A DNA stretch of 64,000 nt, taken from NCBI GenBank assembly GCA_964544655.1, contig CAZJCM010000008.1, positions 1 through 64,000 on the forward strand. Direction: 5' to 3'. This stretch comes from HyVt-443 sp964544655 (GTDB lineage Bacteria; Pseudomonadota; Gammaproteobacteria; Chromatiales; Chromatiaceae). Below the pieces are notes generated by a model that was given only the letters and a program-made list of their open reading frames with translations, searched no databases and was not told the DNA's origin. Positions 1 to 8,279 of the stretch are shown here, piece after piece; within the stretch, counting starts at the first letter, position 1, and the number at the start of each line of letters is the position of its first letter. The position numbers were made by a program, and so were the translations under genes.

Positions 1-25
1 GATGGTCTGGGATGGTCTATAAAAA

Positions 26-112
26 TGGTGCCGAGGAGAGGACTTGAACCTCCACTGGGTTTCCCCAACTAACACCTGAAGCTAGCGCGTCTACCAATTC
101 CGCCACCTCGGC
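26..112 (-). tRNA. tRNA-Leu (anticodon CAG), CCA encoded
   Basis: Read on the minus strand, the sequence starts with acceptor GCCGAGG at 112 and ends with the pairing CCTCGGC, discriminator A and a genome-encoded CCA at 26-28. The D-arm text GGCGGAATTGGTAGACGCG, an anticodon loop CTTCAGGTG giving anticodon CAG, a long variable arm, and the T-loop GGTTCAAGTCC are those of bacterial leucine tRNA and closely match E. coli leuT. The gene is transcribed leftward, away from the protein genes that follow. I see no convincing promoter in the 113-328 gap. Confidence 0.97.
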
Positions 113-328
113 AAGTCACACCGGTGTGTGCCATACGGCGCTCGATCAACCAGTGAGGCCGCGAACTTTACCGGGATCTTTTTGGGATGTCAATGGTCTG
201 TTGGCGAATATGTTCTGGTGTTGATAATATGTTGATGCTAAAAGAGTAATTGCGGTGTTGCCAGTTTTCTTCCGGGATCTTGCCGCAATTGCGATGGTCT
301 CTTTTTCAGCTGTTCAGCGGAGATCAGG

Positions 329-892
329 GTGATGTTGGAGCTGGATGAGATACGTGCCAAGGGCATTGCACTGTGGGAGAGTGGCCTGGTGTTGCAGGGA
401 TGGATGGGGAAAGTCCCTCTGTTTCCGCTGGAGATTCCTCTCGAATCAGCCTCGCAACCCGCATCGTTGTCGCAACTCCAGCACGCTTCCCAGATGCTGG
501 AGGAGGCCGGGAAGTGTTATGTCGGACAGGGCTACCGGATCGAATATCAGGATGTCATTGCAGTGGCAGAGGGGCAGCGGAGGCTGCCCGGCAAGGTGGT
601 GTTCGATGAGCCATTGGATCTGATCAGTTTTATCGGCCGGGAGGATGAGTTTCAGCGATTCGCCCGTACGGCCCGGGAGATCCGACGGCGTTTCCCCGGG
701 CTTGAGGCTTGGGTCAGGCAATATCCGATGAAGGTGTTGGCGCAGAATGATCGGTGGCCATACATTCTGGATGCCCTGGACGTGGCGCTGGCGTCTGGGC
801 AGGATTTCTCCGGTAGCCCTGACCAGCTGCCGCTGTCGTCACAAGAGCGTCTGCTGTTGAATGAATTGATGAGAGTGCTGTGGGCGGAATGA
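329..892 (+). CDS. Hypothetical protein, 187 aa
   Basis: This is an open frame of 187 codons starting GTG ATG, so translation may begin at 329 or at the ATG at 332. A weak GGAG-type sequence at 319-322 lies upstream. The product is soluble, with no signal peptide or membrane segment, and has a mixed composition with several tryptophans and a charged, Leu-rich C-terminus. Codon use resembles the neighbouring genes, which argues for a real gene. It stands alone between tRNA-Leu and rnr, transcribed in the same direction as rnr. I do not recognise a family and assign no function. Confidence 0.6.
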   Translation: MMLELDEIRAKGIALWESGLVLQGWMGKVPLFPLEIPLESASQPASLSQLQHASQMLEEAGKCYVGQGYRIEYQDVIAVAEGQRRLPGKVVFDEPLDLISFIGREDEFQRFARTAREIRRRFPGLEAWVRQYPMKVLAQNDRWPYILDALDVALASGQDFSGSPDQLPLSSQERLLLNELMRVLWAE

Positions 893-1045
893 GGCCGGGA
901 TGTGGTCGGCCGGGCAGGCCCGTTGCCTTCTTCAGCTTGAAAAACGGGTGCCCCTGCCCGATCTCAAGGGACAGTCAGGTCCGCGAAGAGTACAATCATC
1001 CGGATTACCTGACGGTACACATACAAAACAGGATTGATATCTAAC

Positions 1046-3505
1046 GTGGCAAGACGTAGCAAAAAACAGCCTGCGCGGGTTCGTGACCCCAATCTCGCGC
1101 GCGAAGCGAAGAAGTACGACAACCCCATCCCCAGCCGTGAATTCATCATGGAGCAACTGGCGGCGTTTGGTGCCCCAATGCGCCGGGATGAGATTGCCGA
1201 ATGCCTGGGGTTGAGCGATGAGGATCAACTGGAGGCGTTGCGCCGGCGTCTGAACGCCATGGAGCGTGATGGTCAGCTGGTGCGCAACCGGCGGGGTTCC
1301 TTTTGCCTGGTCAATAAGAAAGATTTGATCGCCGGCCGGGTCATCGGCCATGCCGACGGTTTCGGTTTTCTCAAGCCAGACGAGGGCAGCGACGATTTAT
1401 TTCTTACCCCGCGGCAGATGCGCAGCCTGCTACATGGCGACCGGGCGGTGGTCCGGGTGGTGGGGGTGGATCACCGCGGGCGCCGGGAAGGTGCGGTGGT
1501 CGAGGTGTTGGAGCGGGCCAATCACCGCGTGGTCGGGCGCCTCTATATCGAGCATGGTGTTGGGTTCGTAATGCCCGACAACAAGCGTATCAACCAGGAG
1601 ATCATCATCCCGGAGCGGGATCTGGATGGGGCGGAACACGGTCAGATCGTGGTAGCGGAAGTGGTCGAGCAACCCACCAAGCGCACCCAGCCGGTGGGGC
1701 GTATCGTCGAAGTGTTGGGCGAACATATGGCGCCGGGTATGGAGACCGATGTAGCGATCCAGGCCTATGAGATTCCCGTCGACTGGCCGGAAGAGGTGAC
1801 TGCGGAGATCGCCGGCCTGCCGGCAACGGTGGATGAGTCGGCCAAGCGAGGGCGTACCGATTTGCGTGCTCTGCCCCTGGTTACCATCGATGGTGCGGAT
1901 GCCCGGGATTTCGACGATGCGGTCTATTGTGAGCGCAAGCCCAAGGGGTGGAAGCTACTGGTATGTATCGCAGATGTCTCCAGCTACGTGCAGCCTGGTT
2001 CTGCGCTGGACCGGGAAGCGAGGAAGCGGGGTAATTCAGTCTATTTTCCGGATCGTGTCGTTCCCATGTTGCCGGAGGTGCTCTCCAACGGCCTCTGTTC
2101 CATCAATCCCGACGTGGACCGGCTGTGCATGGTGTGCGAGATGTACGTCAACCAGGAAGGCAATATCACCCGTTCCAAGTTCTATCGTGGGGTGATGCGT
2201 TCTCATGCGCGGCTCACTTACGACCAAGTGGCGGCCATGCTGCAGCAGGATGATACCGCTCTGCGCCAGCAGTATGCCGCAGTGCTGCCTCATCTGGAGG
2301 AGTTGTATGCCTTGTACCAGGCACTGCATGGGGCCCGCATCAAACGTGGTGCCATCGATTTCGATACCACTGAGACCCGGATCGTCTTCAATGAGGAGTC
2401 CAAGGTAGAGCGTATCGTGCCGGTTCAGCGCAATGACGCCCACCGTATTATCGAAGAGTGCATGCTGGCTGCCAATGTGGCTTTGGCCCGTTTTCTGCAA
2501 CGCAAGAAACTGCCTGCCCTGTATCGTATCCACGAAACTCCGCAGGAAGACAAGCTGGTCGATCTGCGCGCCTTTCTCGCTGAACTCGGGCTGACCCTCG
2601 GCGGGGGCGCCAAGCCGCAGGCGGCGGATTATGCTGCTCTGTTGGAGTCGGTCAGGGATCGTCCCGATTTCCGCCTGATTCAAACGGTGCTGTTGCGCTC
2701 TATGTCGCAGGCACTCTACAGCTCGGAAAACATTGGTCATTTTGGTCTGGCCTTTCCTGCCTATTCCCATTTTACCTCGCCGATCAGGCGCTACCCTGAC
2801 CTGATCGTGCACCGTGCCATCAAGCACCTGCTGGATGGTGGAGGAGCGCAGGACTTCATTTACTCCGAAACGGAGCTGGAGACTCTGGGCGAGCACTGTT
2901 CGACCACCGAACGCCGGGCGGATGAGGCGACGCGGGATGCCACCAGCTGGCTGAAGTGCGAGTATATGCTGGACAAGGTGGGGGAGAGCTTTAACGGCAT
3001 CATCACCAGCGTGACCTCGTTCGGTCTGTTCGTCGAGTTGGACGACATCTATGTTGAAGGATTGGTGCATATCACCTCGCTGGACAACGACTATTACCAT
3101 TTCGACCCAGTGGGCCATCGCCTGACCGGCGAGCGCTCCGGTCAGGTCTATCGTCTGGGCGACCCCATCCGGGTGAAGGTGGCGGCCGTCAATCTGGATG
3201 ACAAGAAAATCGATTTTGCCCTTGATGGGGAGGCGCCGCTGAAACAGAAGGGCAGCGGCGGCAGATCCCGTCGCCGTTCAGGAAAGGCACAGCGCAAACC
3301 GGGTAAGCAGGATGCGGCGGGGCAGTCCCAAGAGAAGAGAAAGGCGGGTTCCAGGCGCAAGCAATCAGGAAAGGAGCAGGCGCCGGCAACATCAGGCGCG
3401 CGGAAGAAGCAGAAACCCGCAGGTCAGGCGGCGGAGAAGACGGTAAAGAAAAAAAGCCGCAGCAAACGACGCCGCTCGAAAAAGAATACTGCTGACAAGG
3501 GATGA
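1046..3505 (+). CDS. rnr: Ribonuclease R (3'-5' exoribonuclease)
   Basis: This is a processive 3'-5' exoribonuclease that degrades structured RNA and acts in rRNA quality control. Seen in order are an N-terminal winged-helix region (about residues 30-90), cold-shock-like OB domains, the RNB catalytic domain with the acidic signature DGADARDFDDAV (about 285-296), a C-terminal S1 domain (GIITSVTSFGLFVEL) and a Lys/Arg-rich tail of roughly 90 residues. The length, about 820 aa, fits the family. I chose the GTG at 1046, which gives an MARRSKKQ-type start with an AGGA upstream, because the in-frame TTG at 1034 would abut that AGGA. rlmB follows 19 bp downstream, as in E. coli. Confidence 0.96.
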   Translation: MARRSKKQPARVRDPNLAREAKKYDNPIPSREFIMEQLAAFGAPMRRDEIAECLGLSDEDQLEALRRRLNAMERDGQLVRNRRGSFCLVNKKDLIAGRVIGHADGFGFLKPDEGSDDLFLTPRQMRSLLHGDRAVVRVVGVDHRGRREGAVVEVLERANHRVVGRLYIEHGVGFVMPDNKRINQEIIIPERDLDGAEHGQIVVAEVVEQPTKRTQPVGRIVEVLGEHMAPGMETDVAIQAYEIPVDWPEEVTAEIAGLPATVDESAKRGRTDLRALPLVTIDGADARDFDDAVYCERKPKGWKLLVCIADVSSYVQPGSALDREARKRGNSVYFPDRVVPMLPEVLSNGLCSINPDVDRLCMVCEMYVNQEGNITRSKFYRGVMRSHARLTYDQVAAMLQQDDTALRQQYAAVLPHLEELYALYQALHGARIKRGAIDFDTTETRIVFNEESKVERIVPVQRNDAHRIIEECMLAANVALARFLQRKKLPALYRIHETPQEDKLVDLRAFLAELGLTLGGGAKPQAADYAALLESVRDRPDFRLIQTVLLRSMSQALYSSENIGHFGLAFPAYSHFTSPIRRYPDLIVHRAIKHLLDGGGAQDFIYSETELETLGEHCSTTERRADEATRDATSWLKCEYMLDKVGESFNGIITSVTSFGLFVELDDIYVEGLVHITSLDNDYYHFDPVGHRLTGERSGQVYRLGDPIRVKVAAVNLDDKKIDFALDGEAPLKQKGSGGRSRRRSGKAQRKPGKQDAAGQSQEKRKAGSRRKQSGKEQAPATSGARKKQKPAGQAAEKTVKKKSRSKRRRSKKNTADKG

Positions 3506-3524
3506 GTAGCAAGGCCCAGTGGTT

Positions 3525-4271
3525 ATGAGCGATTCCCAGATCACCGGTGGCCTGCACAGCGTGCGCACGGCGCTGAAACATGGTTCCGGCTCTGTCCTCG
3601 AGATATGGGTGGAGGCGCGCCGCCGAGACCGGCGGGTGCAGGAGATCATTTCCTTGGCAAAAGCAGCTGGCGTGGCTATTCATCAGGTTTCCCGCGATGA
3701 GCTGGATCAGCTGTTGCCGGACAGCAACCACCAGGGCGTGATCGTTCGTACCCAGGCGCCGGCGGCAAGGGATGAGCGTGAGTTGCGAACGCTGCTGGCC
3801 GGACTCGATGAGCCCCCATTTCTGTTGATACTGGATGGGGTGCAGGACCCCCACAACCTGGGGGCCTGCCTGCGCAGTGCCGATGGGGCCGGTGTGCACG
3901 GGGTGATCGCACCGAAGGATCGCTCTGCCGGTCTCACGCCCACCGCCTGCAAGGTGGCCAGTGGTGCAGTCGGCAATATGCCATTTTTCCAAGTTACCAA
4001 TCTGGCCCGGACCTTGAAATGGCTGCGCGAAGAGCAGGGGGTGTGGTTGGTGGGCACTGCCGGCGAGGCAGATGTGGATCTATACCAGGTTGACCTGACC
4101 GGCCCGCTGGCCATCGTCATGGGTGGTGAGGAAAAGGGTATGCGCCGGTTGACCCGGGAGGCCTGTGACCACCTGGTGAAGCTGCCCATGTCTGGCACGG
4201 TGGAGAGCCTCAACGTCTCAGTGGCTGCCGGTATCTGTCTCTACGAGGCGCTGCGTCAGCGACTCGGTTGA
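3525..4271 (+). CDS. rlmB: 23S rRNA (guanosine-2251-2'-O)-methyltransferase RlmB
   Basis: This SpoU/TrmD (SPOUT) family enzyme methylates the 2'-O of G2251 in 23S rRNA using S-adenosylmethionine. The N-terminal substrate-binding domain covers about residues 1-75. The SPOUT knot motifs follow: LDGVQDPHNLGACLRSADG (motif 1), MGGEEKGMRRLTRE (motif 2) and LPMSGTVESLNVSVAAG (motif 3). The length of 248 aa is typical. I take the ATG at 3525 as the start, although an in-frame GTG lies at 3519. It is probably co-transcribed with rnr; the gene order rnr-rlmB is conserved in Gammaproteobacteria. Confidence 0.96.
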   Translation: MSDSQITGGLHSVRTALKHGSGSVLEIWVEARRRDRRVQEIISLAKAAGVAIHQVSRDELDQLLPDSNHQGVIVRTQAPAARDERELRTLLAGLDEPPFLLILDGVQDPHNLGACLRSADGAGVHGVIAPKDRSAGLTPTACKVASGAVGNMPFFQVTNLARTLKWLREEQGVWLVGTAGEADVDLYQVDLTGPLAIVMGGEEKGMRRLTREACDHLVKLPMSGTVESLNVSVAAGICLYEALRQRLG

Positions 4272-4414
4272 GCGAATTCAACCGGCTCCAGGGTTCTGCG
4301 GCGGGGTGGCTGGCCCCGATATGCCCTTCAGTGATGGATGCGGGCATCCCCGTTATTCAATCGCCGCCGGATACGGCGCCGCCAGCGTATTGGCCGCGGC
4401 CGAATCGTCGTGAC

Positions 4415-4443
4415 TTGCGGCCTACCCGTGGTCAGGGTAGAAT
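4415..4443 (+). promoter_or_regulatory. Predicted sigma-70 promoter of rpsF operon
   Basis: The sequence has a -35 TTGCGG (4415-4420), a 17-nt spacer and a -10 TAGAAT (4438-4443), a close match to the housekeeping consensus. Initiation would fall near 4450, leaving a leader of about 90 nt before rpsF. Placed between rlmB and rpsF, it would make the ribosomal protein operon independent of rnr-rlmB. Confidence 0.6.
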
Positions 4444-4449
4444 CCGCCG

Positions 4450-4539
4450 CTTCCCGAGGGAGTGGAGGTTTCTCCGTGCCCCGGGCTCCTTGCCTCACCG
4501 GCCTGACCGGGAGGCTGTATCAATCCGTAAGGAGTAACA
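4450..4539 (+). promoter_or_regulatory. rpsF mRNA leader, possible S6:S18 autoregulatory element
   Basis: The leader can form a hairpin, GGAG-gttt-CTCC near 4464-4475, enclosed by a further GGAG/CTCC pairing around a CCCCGGG segment. Bacterial rpsF leaders often carry a hairpin bound by the S6:S18 heterodimer for feedback control. I see the pairing, but I cannot confirm the conserved S6:S18 motif by eye. A strong ribosome binding site, AAGGAG, lies at 4529-4534. Confidence 0.3.
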
Positions 4540-4944
4540 ATGAGACATTACGAAATCGTGTTCATGGTCCATCCGGACCAGAGCGAGCAGGTTCCCAGCA
4601 TGATCGAACGCTACCGCTCCGTCATCGAAGGCAGCGAAGGCAAGATCCACCGTCTGGAAGACTGGGGCCGCCGCCAGCTCGCCTATCCCATCCAGAAACT
4701 GCACAAGGCCCACTATGTGCTGATGAATATCGAGTGCGGCAGTGAGACCCTGCAGGAACTGGAGAATCTTTTCCGCTTCAATGACGCCGTACTGCGCAAC
4801 CTGGTGCTGGTCAAGAAAGGTCCTGTGACCGAGCCTTCTCCGCTGGCACGCTCTGCAGAAGAGCGGGAAGAGACGCGTCCGGCAGCCACAGAGGCCCCTG
4901 CAGCAGCCGCGGCAGCAGAGCAGAGTAAGCCGGCGGCCGAGTAG
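4540..4944 (+). CDS. rpsF: 30S ribosomal protein S6
   Basis: S6 is a component of the small subunit platform and binds as a heterodimer with S18. The protein begins MRHYEIVFMVHPDQSEQV and contains the family segment DWGRRQLAYPIQKLHKAHYV. At 134 aa it has an acidic, alanine-rich C-terminal tail (about residues 108-134), similar in style to the Glu-rich tail that E. coli RimK modifies. The start is fixed by AAGGAG seven bases upstream. It is the first gene of rpsF-rpsR-(DUF2232)-rplI. The priB gene found between rpsF and rpsR in enterics is absent, with only 65 bp between them. Confidence 0.97.
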   Translation: MRHYEIVFMVHPDQSEQVPSMIERYRSVIEGSEGKIHRLEDWGRRQLAYPIQKLHKAHYVLMNIECGSETLQELENLFRFNDAVLRNLVLVKKGPVTEPSPLARSAEEREETRPAATEAPAAAAAAEQSKPAAE

Positions 4945-4958
4945 GCCCGGCATATTGC

Positions 4959-4981
4959 CCGCCACCGTTACACGATGGCGG
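4959..4981 (+). promoter_or_regulatory. Intercistronic hairpin rpsF-rpsR
   Basis: CCGCCA-c-CG and CG-a-TGGCGG pair around a five-base loop. There is no T-tract, so this is more likely an mRNA-stability or translational element than a terminator. Confidence 0.3.
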
Positions 4982-5009
4982 CGACAGAATAGAATATTGA
5001 GGGATAGTC

Positions 5010-5234
5010 ATGTCACGTTATTTTCGTCGTAGAAGGTACTGCCGTTTCACCGCTGAAGGTATCACCGAGATCGATTACAAGGATCTCAACCTGCTGAAGG
5101 CCTATGTCAGCGAGACCGGCAAGATCGTACCCAGCCGTATCACCGGTACCAAGGCCATTTACCAGCGTCAGTTGGCGACCGCCGTCAAACGGGCGCGTTA
5201 CCTGGCGCTGCTGCCGTACACCGACAGCCACTGA
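5010..5234 (+). CDS. rpsR: 30S ribosomal protein S18
   Basis: S18 is a small subunit platform protein and partner of S6. The 74-aa product has the family features: a basic N-terminus MSRYFRRRRYCRF, the segment EIDYKDLNLLKAYV, and the C-terminal QLATAVKRARYLALLPY. The ATG at 5010 follows a GAGGG Shine-Dalgarno sequence. It lies in the rpsF-rplI operon. Confidence 0.97.
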   Translation: MSRYFRRRRYCRFTAEGITEIDYKDLNLLKAYVSETGKIVPSRITGTKAIYQRQLATAVKRARYLALLPYTDSH

Positions 5235-5295
5235 GCTGAGTAAACGGATGACCCGATACCGATCGGGTCGCTGATCGGGGCGGCCGGGTAACGCT

Positions 5296-6210
5296 ATGAA
5301 ACTACTGGCATCCTTCGTGATGCGTGGTCGCTCTCAAGCGGTGATGCTGGCTGCCGTGCTGGCCATGGTGGCGCTGCTGGTGCCACCGGTCAGTATCCTC
5401 AGTACTGCGGTGGTGGCCTTGGTCACCCTGCGCAAGGGGCCCTATGAAGGGCTTCTGTTGGTGTTTTTCGCCGCTGTTGCCTGCGCGCTGCTGGGATTGG
5501 TGGCAGTAGGCGCAGTGTTCCAGGTGGTGGGGTTCGTGCTGTTCCTGTGGCTGCCGGCGTGGCTGTTGTCCATGGTCTTGCGCAGCAGCCGCTCTCTGGC
5601 CCTGACGCTGGAGGTGGGGCTGCTGCTGGGTTTGCTGATCATCGCCGGTCAGTACTTTCAGAGCGAGGATCCGGTCGCCGCATGGCGTGAGGTGCTGGCG
5701 CCCCTGGTCCAGTCCCTGGAAGAGGCCCAGGTGTTGGAACCAGGGCAGCAAAAGGCACTGCTTGAGGCGCTGGCCGGCTGGATGCCCGGGGTGTTGGCGG
5801 CAGGCTTTTTCCTGCAGACCATGGTTGCCCTGCTGCTGGCCCGCTGGTGGCAGGCGTTACTCTACAACCCGGGGGGATTCCGGGCTGAGTTTCAGCAGTT
5901 GCGGATCCACCGTCCGGTGGCTGTGGTTACGCTGCTGGTGCTTATACTGCGGCTGTGGAGCGGCGGACCTGGCGGCAACCTGGTGGTCTACCTCTCTATG
6001 CTGCTGATGGCGGGGTGGTTCCTGCAGGGAATGGCGCTGACTCATGGTCTGGTGGCCAGGGCCCGGGCCAGCATCGGCTGGCTGGTCGGGGTCTATCTCC
6101 TGCTGCTGTTTGCCATGCCCCAGGCGGTGTTGGTGCTGGCGGTGTTCGGTTTTGCCGATTCGTGGATTGATTTAAGGGCGCGCCTACAGAACAAAGGTGG
6201 GGCGGGCTGA
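5296..6210 (+). CDS. Polytopic membrane protein, DUF2232/YybS-like
   Basis: The 304-aa product is strongly hydrophobic, with about eight membrane segments (for example LAAVLAMVALLVPPVSIL near the N-terminus, a pair around residues 45-90, and several after 155) and few charged residues. Multi-pass proteins of this type are commonly found between rpsR and rplI in non-enteric Gammaproteobacteria and are annotated DUF2232. That assignment rests on context and composition, not on a catalytic motif. It is co-directional within the ribosomal operon, 61 bp after rpsR and 32 bp before rplI. The function is unknown. Confidence 0.75.
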   Translation: MKLLASFVMRGRSQAVMLAAVLAMVALLVPPVSILSTAVVALVTLRKGPYEGLLLVFFAAVACALLGLVAVGAVFQVVGFVLFLWLPAWLLSMVLRSSRSLALTLEVGLLLGLLIIAGQYFQSEDPVAAWREVLAPLVQSLEEAQVLEPGQQKALLEALAGWMPGVLAAGFFLQTMVALLLARWWQALLYNPGGFRAEFQQLRIHRPVAVVTLLVLILRLWSGGPGGNLVVYLSMLLMAGWFLQGMALTHGLVARARASIGWLVGVYLLLLFAMPQAVLVLAVFGFADSWIDLRARLQNKGGAG

Positions 6211-6242
6211 AGATTTAACACCTGATTCAGGGGTATTTAGTG

Positions 6243-6695
6243 ATGGATGTCATTCTGTTAGAGAAAGTGGAGAACCTGGGGGTCCTGGGTGACAAGGTCA
6301 ATGTTAAGTCCGGTTACGGACGCAACTACCTGATTCCTTCCGGCAAGGCGGTCGCCGCCACCAAGGAGAATCTGGAGGCATTCGAGGCGCGTCGCGCCGA
6401 GCTGGAGAAGAACGCCGCCGAGGCCCTGGCCGCCGCTGAGGCACGTAAGGCGCAGTTGGAGGCACTGGAAGTGGTGAGTATCGCACGCAAGGCCGGTGAT
6501 GAGGGCCGCCTGTTCGGTTCCGTCGGTACTGCCGATATCGCCGAGGCGGTGACGGCCGCTGGCGTAGAACTGGCGAAGCGTGAGGTGCGCCTGCCCGAGG
6601 GGCCGTTCCATGCCATCGGTGAATTCGAGATCCAGGTGCATCTGCACACGGATGTAGATGCGGTGATCAACCTGGCCATCGTCGCTGAGGATTGA
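6243..6695 (+). CDS. rplI: 50S ribosomal protein L9
   Basis: L9 is a large-subunit protein that binds 23S rRNA at the base of the L1 stalk. The N-terminal signature MDVILLEKVENLGVLGDKV and the following KSGYGRNYLIP are diagnostic. A long Ala/Glu-rich connecting helix spans about residues 40-75, and the C-terminal domain covers about 80-150. The length of 150 aa is standard. I chose the ATG at 6243 over the GTG at 6240 because the family starts MDVILL. It is the last gene of the operon and a strong terminator follows. Confidence 0.97.
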   Translation: MDVILLEKVENLGVLGDKVNVKSGYGRNYLIPSGKAVAATKENLEAFEARRAELEKNAAEALAAAEARKAQLEALEVVSIARKAGDEGRLFGSVGTADIAEAVTAAGVELAKREVRLPEGPFHAIGEFEIQVHLHTDVDAVINLAIVAED

Positions 6696-6762
6696 TCAGC
6701 GGGCTGCGCTTCCGCAGTGGGCCGCCTTCTGTAGAGGCGACCACCAGGCCGCGACGCTGTAG

Positions 6763-6796
6763 CGGCACAGAGTCTTACTCTGTGCCGTTTTCGTTT
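6763..6796 (+). terminator. Rho-independent terminator after rplI
   Basis: A perfect 10-bp stem CGGCACAGAG (6763-6772)/CTCTGTGCCG (6778-6787) with a five-base loop is followed by the T-rich run TTTTCGTTT. This is a textbook intrinsic terminator for the rpsF-rplI operon. Confidence 0.9.
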
Positions 6797-6866
6797 CTGT
6801 GGAGCACCTTTTCCGCCGCCTCCATTTTCCGTATCCTTTCATCTACACGTTCCTGAGCCCACACCC

Positions 6867-8270
6867 ATGCAAGAACCGGCCTTTCCCACTGTTGACGACA
6901 GCGAAGCGGAGTACACCGACAGCCTGCGTGTGCCGCCATATTCGATCCAGGCCGAGCAGTCGGTGCTGGGCGGGTTGATGCTGGATAATCAGGCCTGGGA
7001 CCAGATCGCCGACAGGGTGGTGGAGCAGGATTTCTATCGCCGTGAGCATCAGCTCATCTTCCGCTCCATCGAGTCGCTGGCGGACAAAACCCAGCCGTTC
7101 GATGTGATCACCCTGTCGGAAGAGCTGGAGCGGCACGGCAAGCTGGAGGAGGCGGGTGGTCTGGCCTATCTCGGTAGCCTGGCCAAGGATACCCCCAGCG
7201 CCGCCAATATCCGCGCCTATGCGGACATCGTGCGCGAGCACTCGGTGAAACGCCAGTTGATCCAGGTGGGGAATGAGATCGCCGACAGCGCCTACAACAC
7301 CGAGGGCCTGGACAGTGCCGACCTGCTGGACAAGGCGGAGCAGAAGGTGTTCGAGATCGCCGAGCAGGGCGCCCGCGGCGGCGGTGGCTTCCAGTCCATC
7401 AAGAGCCTGCTGACCAAGGCGGTGGATCGTATCGAGACCCTGTTCGAGAGCGATGAGCCGATCACCGGTCTGAGCACCGGTTTCACCGATCTCGACCGCA
7501 TGACCTCCGGCCTGCAGCCGGCGGACCTGGTGATCGTCGCCGGCCGTCCCTCCATGGGCAAGACCACCCTGGCGATGAATATCGCCGAGAACGTAGCCAT
7601 TAACAGCGGCCAGCCGGTAGCGGTGTTCAGTATGGAGATGCCGGGAGAGTCCCTGGCTATGCGCATGATGTCGTCCCTGGGGCGCATCGATCAGCACCGG
7701 GTGCGCAGTGGCAAGCTGGAGGACGACGAGTGGCCGCGGCTCACCTCGGCGGTCAGCATCCTGGCCGAGGCCAAACTGTTCATCGATGACACCCCGGCCC
7801 TTAGTCCTACCGAACTGCGTGCCAAGGCGCGCCGTCTGATGCGCGAGTACGATGGACTGGGTCTGATCATGATCGACTACCTGCAGCTGATGCAGGCCGG
7901 CTCTGCCTCGGAGAACCGCACCAATGAGATTTCCATGATCTCCCGCTCCCTGAAGGCCCTGGCCAAGGAGCTGAACGTGCCGGTCATCGCCTTGTCCCAG
8001 CTCAACCGCAGTCTGGAGCAGCGCACCAACAAGCGCCCGATCATGTCCGACCTGCGCGAGTCCGGCGCCATCGAGCAGGACGCCGACCTGGTGGTCTTCA
8101 TCTATCGGGATGAGGTGTACAACGAAGACAGCCCGGACAAGGGCATCGCCGAGATCATCATCGGCAAACAGCGTAACGGCCCCATCGGCACAGTACGTCT
8201 CACTTTCCTTGGCCAGTACACCAAATTCGAGAACTTCATCGATGACGTGTATGCCAATGAGGATTATTGA
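6867..8270 (+). CDS. dnaB: Replicative DNA helicase DnaB
   Basis: DnaB is the hexameric 5'-3' helicase that unwinds the fork and binds primase. The N-terminal domain (about residues 20-125, PPYSIQAEQSVLGGLMLDNQ) is followed by a RecA-like C-terminal ATPase with Walker A GRPSMGKTT (about 230) and Walker B MIDYLQLM (about 333), then the LSQLNRSLEQR and SDLRESGAIEQDAD segments. It has 467 aa and no intein. The ATG at 6867 lacks a strong Shine-Dalgarno sequence. alr follows 9 bp downstream, an arrangement shared with E. coli dnaB-alr. Confidence 0.97.
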   Translation: MQEPAFPTVDDSEAEYTDSLRVPPYSIQAEQSVLGGLMLDNQAWDQIADRVVEQDFYRREHQLIFRSIESLADKTQPFDVITLSEELERHGKLEEAGGLAYLGSLAKDTPSAANIRAYADIVREHSVKRQLIQVGNEIADSAYNTEGLDSADLLDKAEQKVFEIAEQGARGGGGFQSIKSLLTKAVDRIETLFESDEPITGLSTGFTDLDRMTSGLQPADLVIVAGRPSMGKTTLAMNIAENVAINSGQPVAVFSMEMPGESLAMRMMSSLGRIDQHRVRSGKLEDDEWPRLTSAVSILAEAKLFIDDTPALSPTELRAKARRLMREYDGLGLIMIDYLQLMQAGSASENRTNEISMISRSLKALAKELNVPVIALSQLNRSLEQRTNKRPIMSDLRESGAIEQDADLVVFIYRDEVYNEDSPDKGIAEIIIGKQRNGPIGTVRLTFLGQYTKFENFIDDVYANEDY

Positions 8271-8279
8271 GGCCGCACC

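Noticed and set aside
4268..4537. 89-codon frame between rlmB and rpsF
   Set aside because: It spans the rpsF promoter and leader, has Pro/Arg-rich composition typical of a shadow of GC-rich DNA, and lacks a ribosome binding site.
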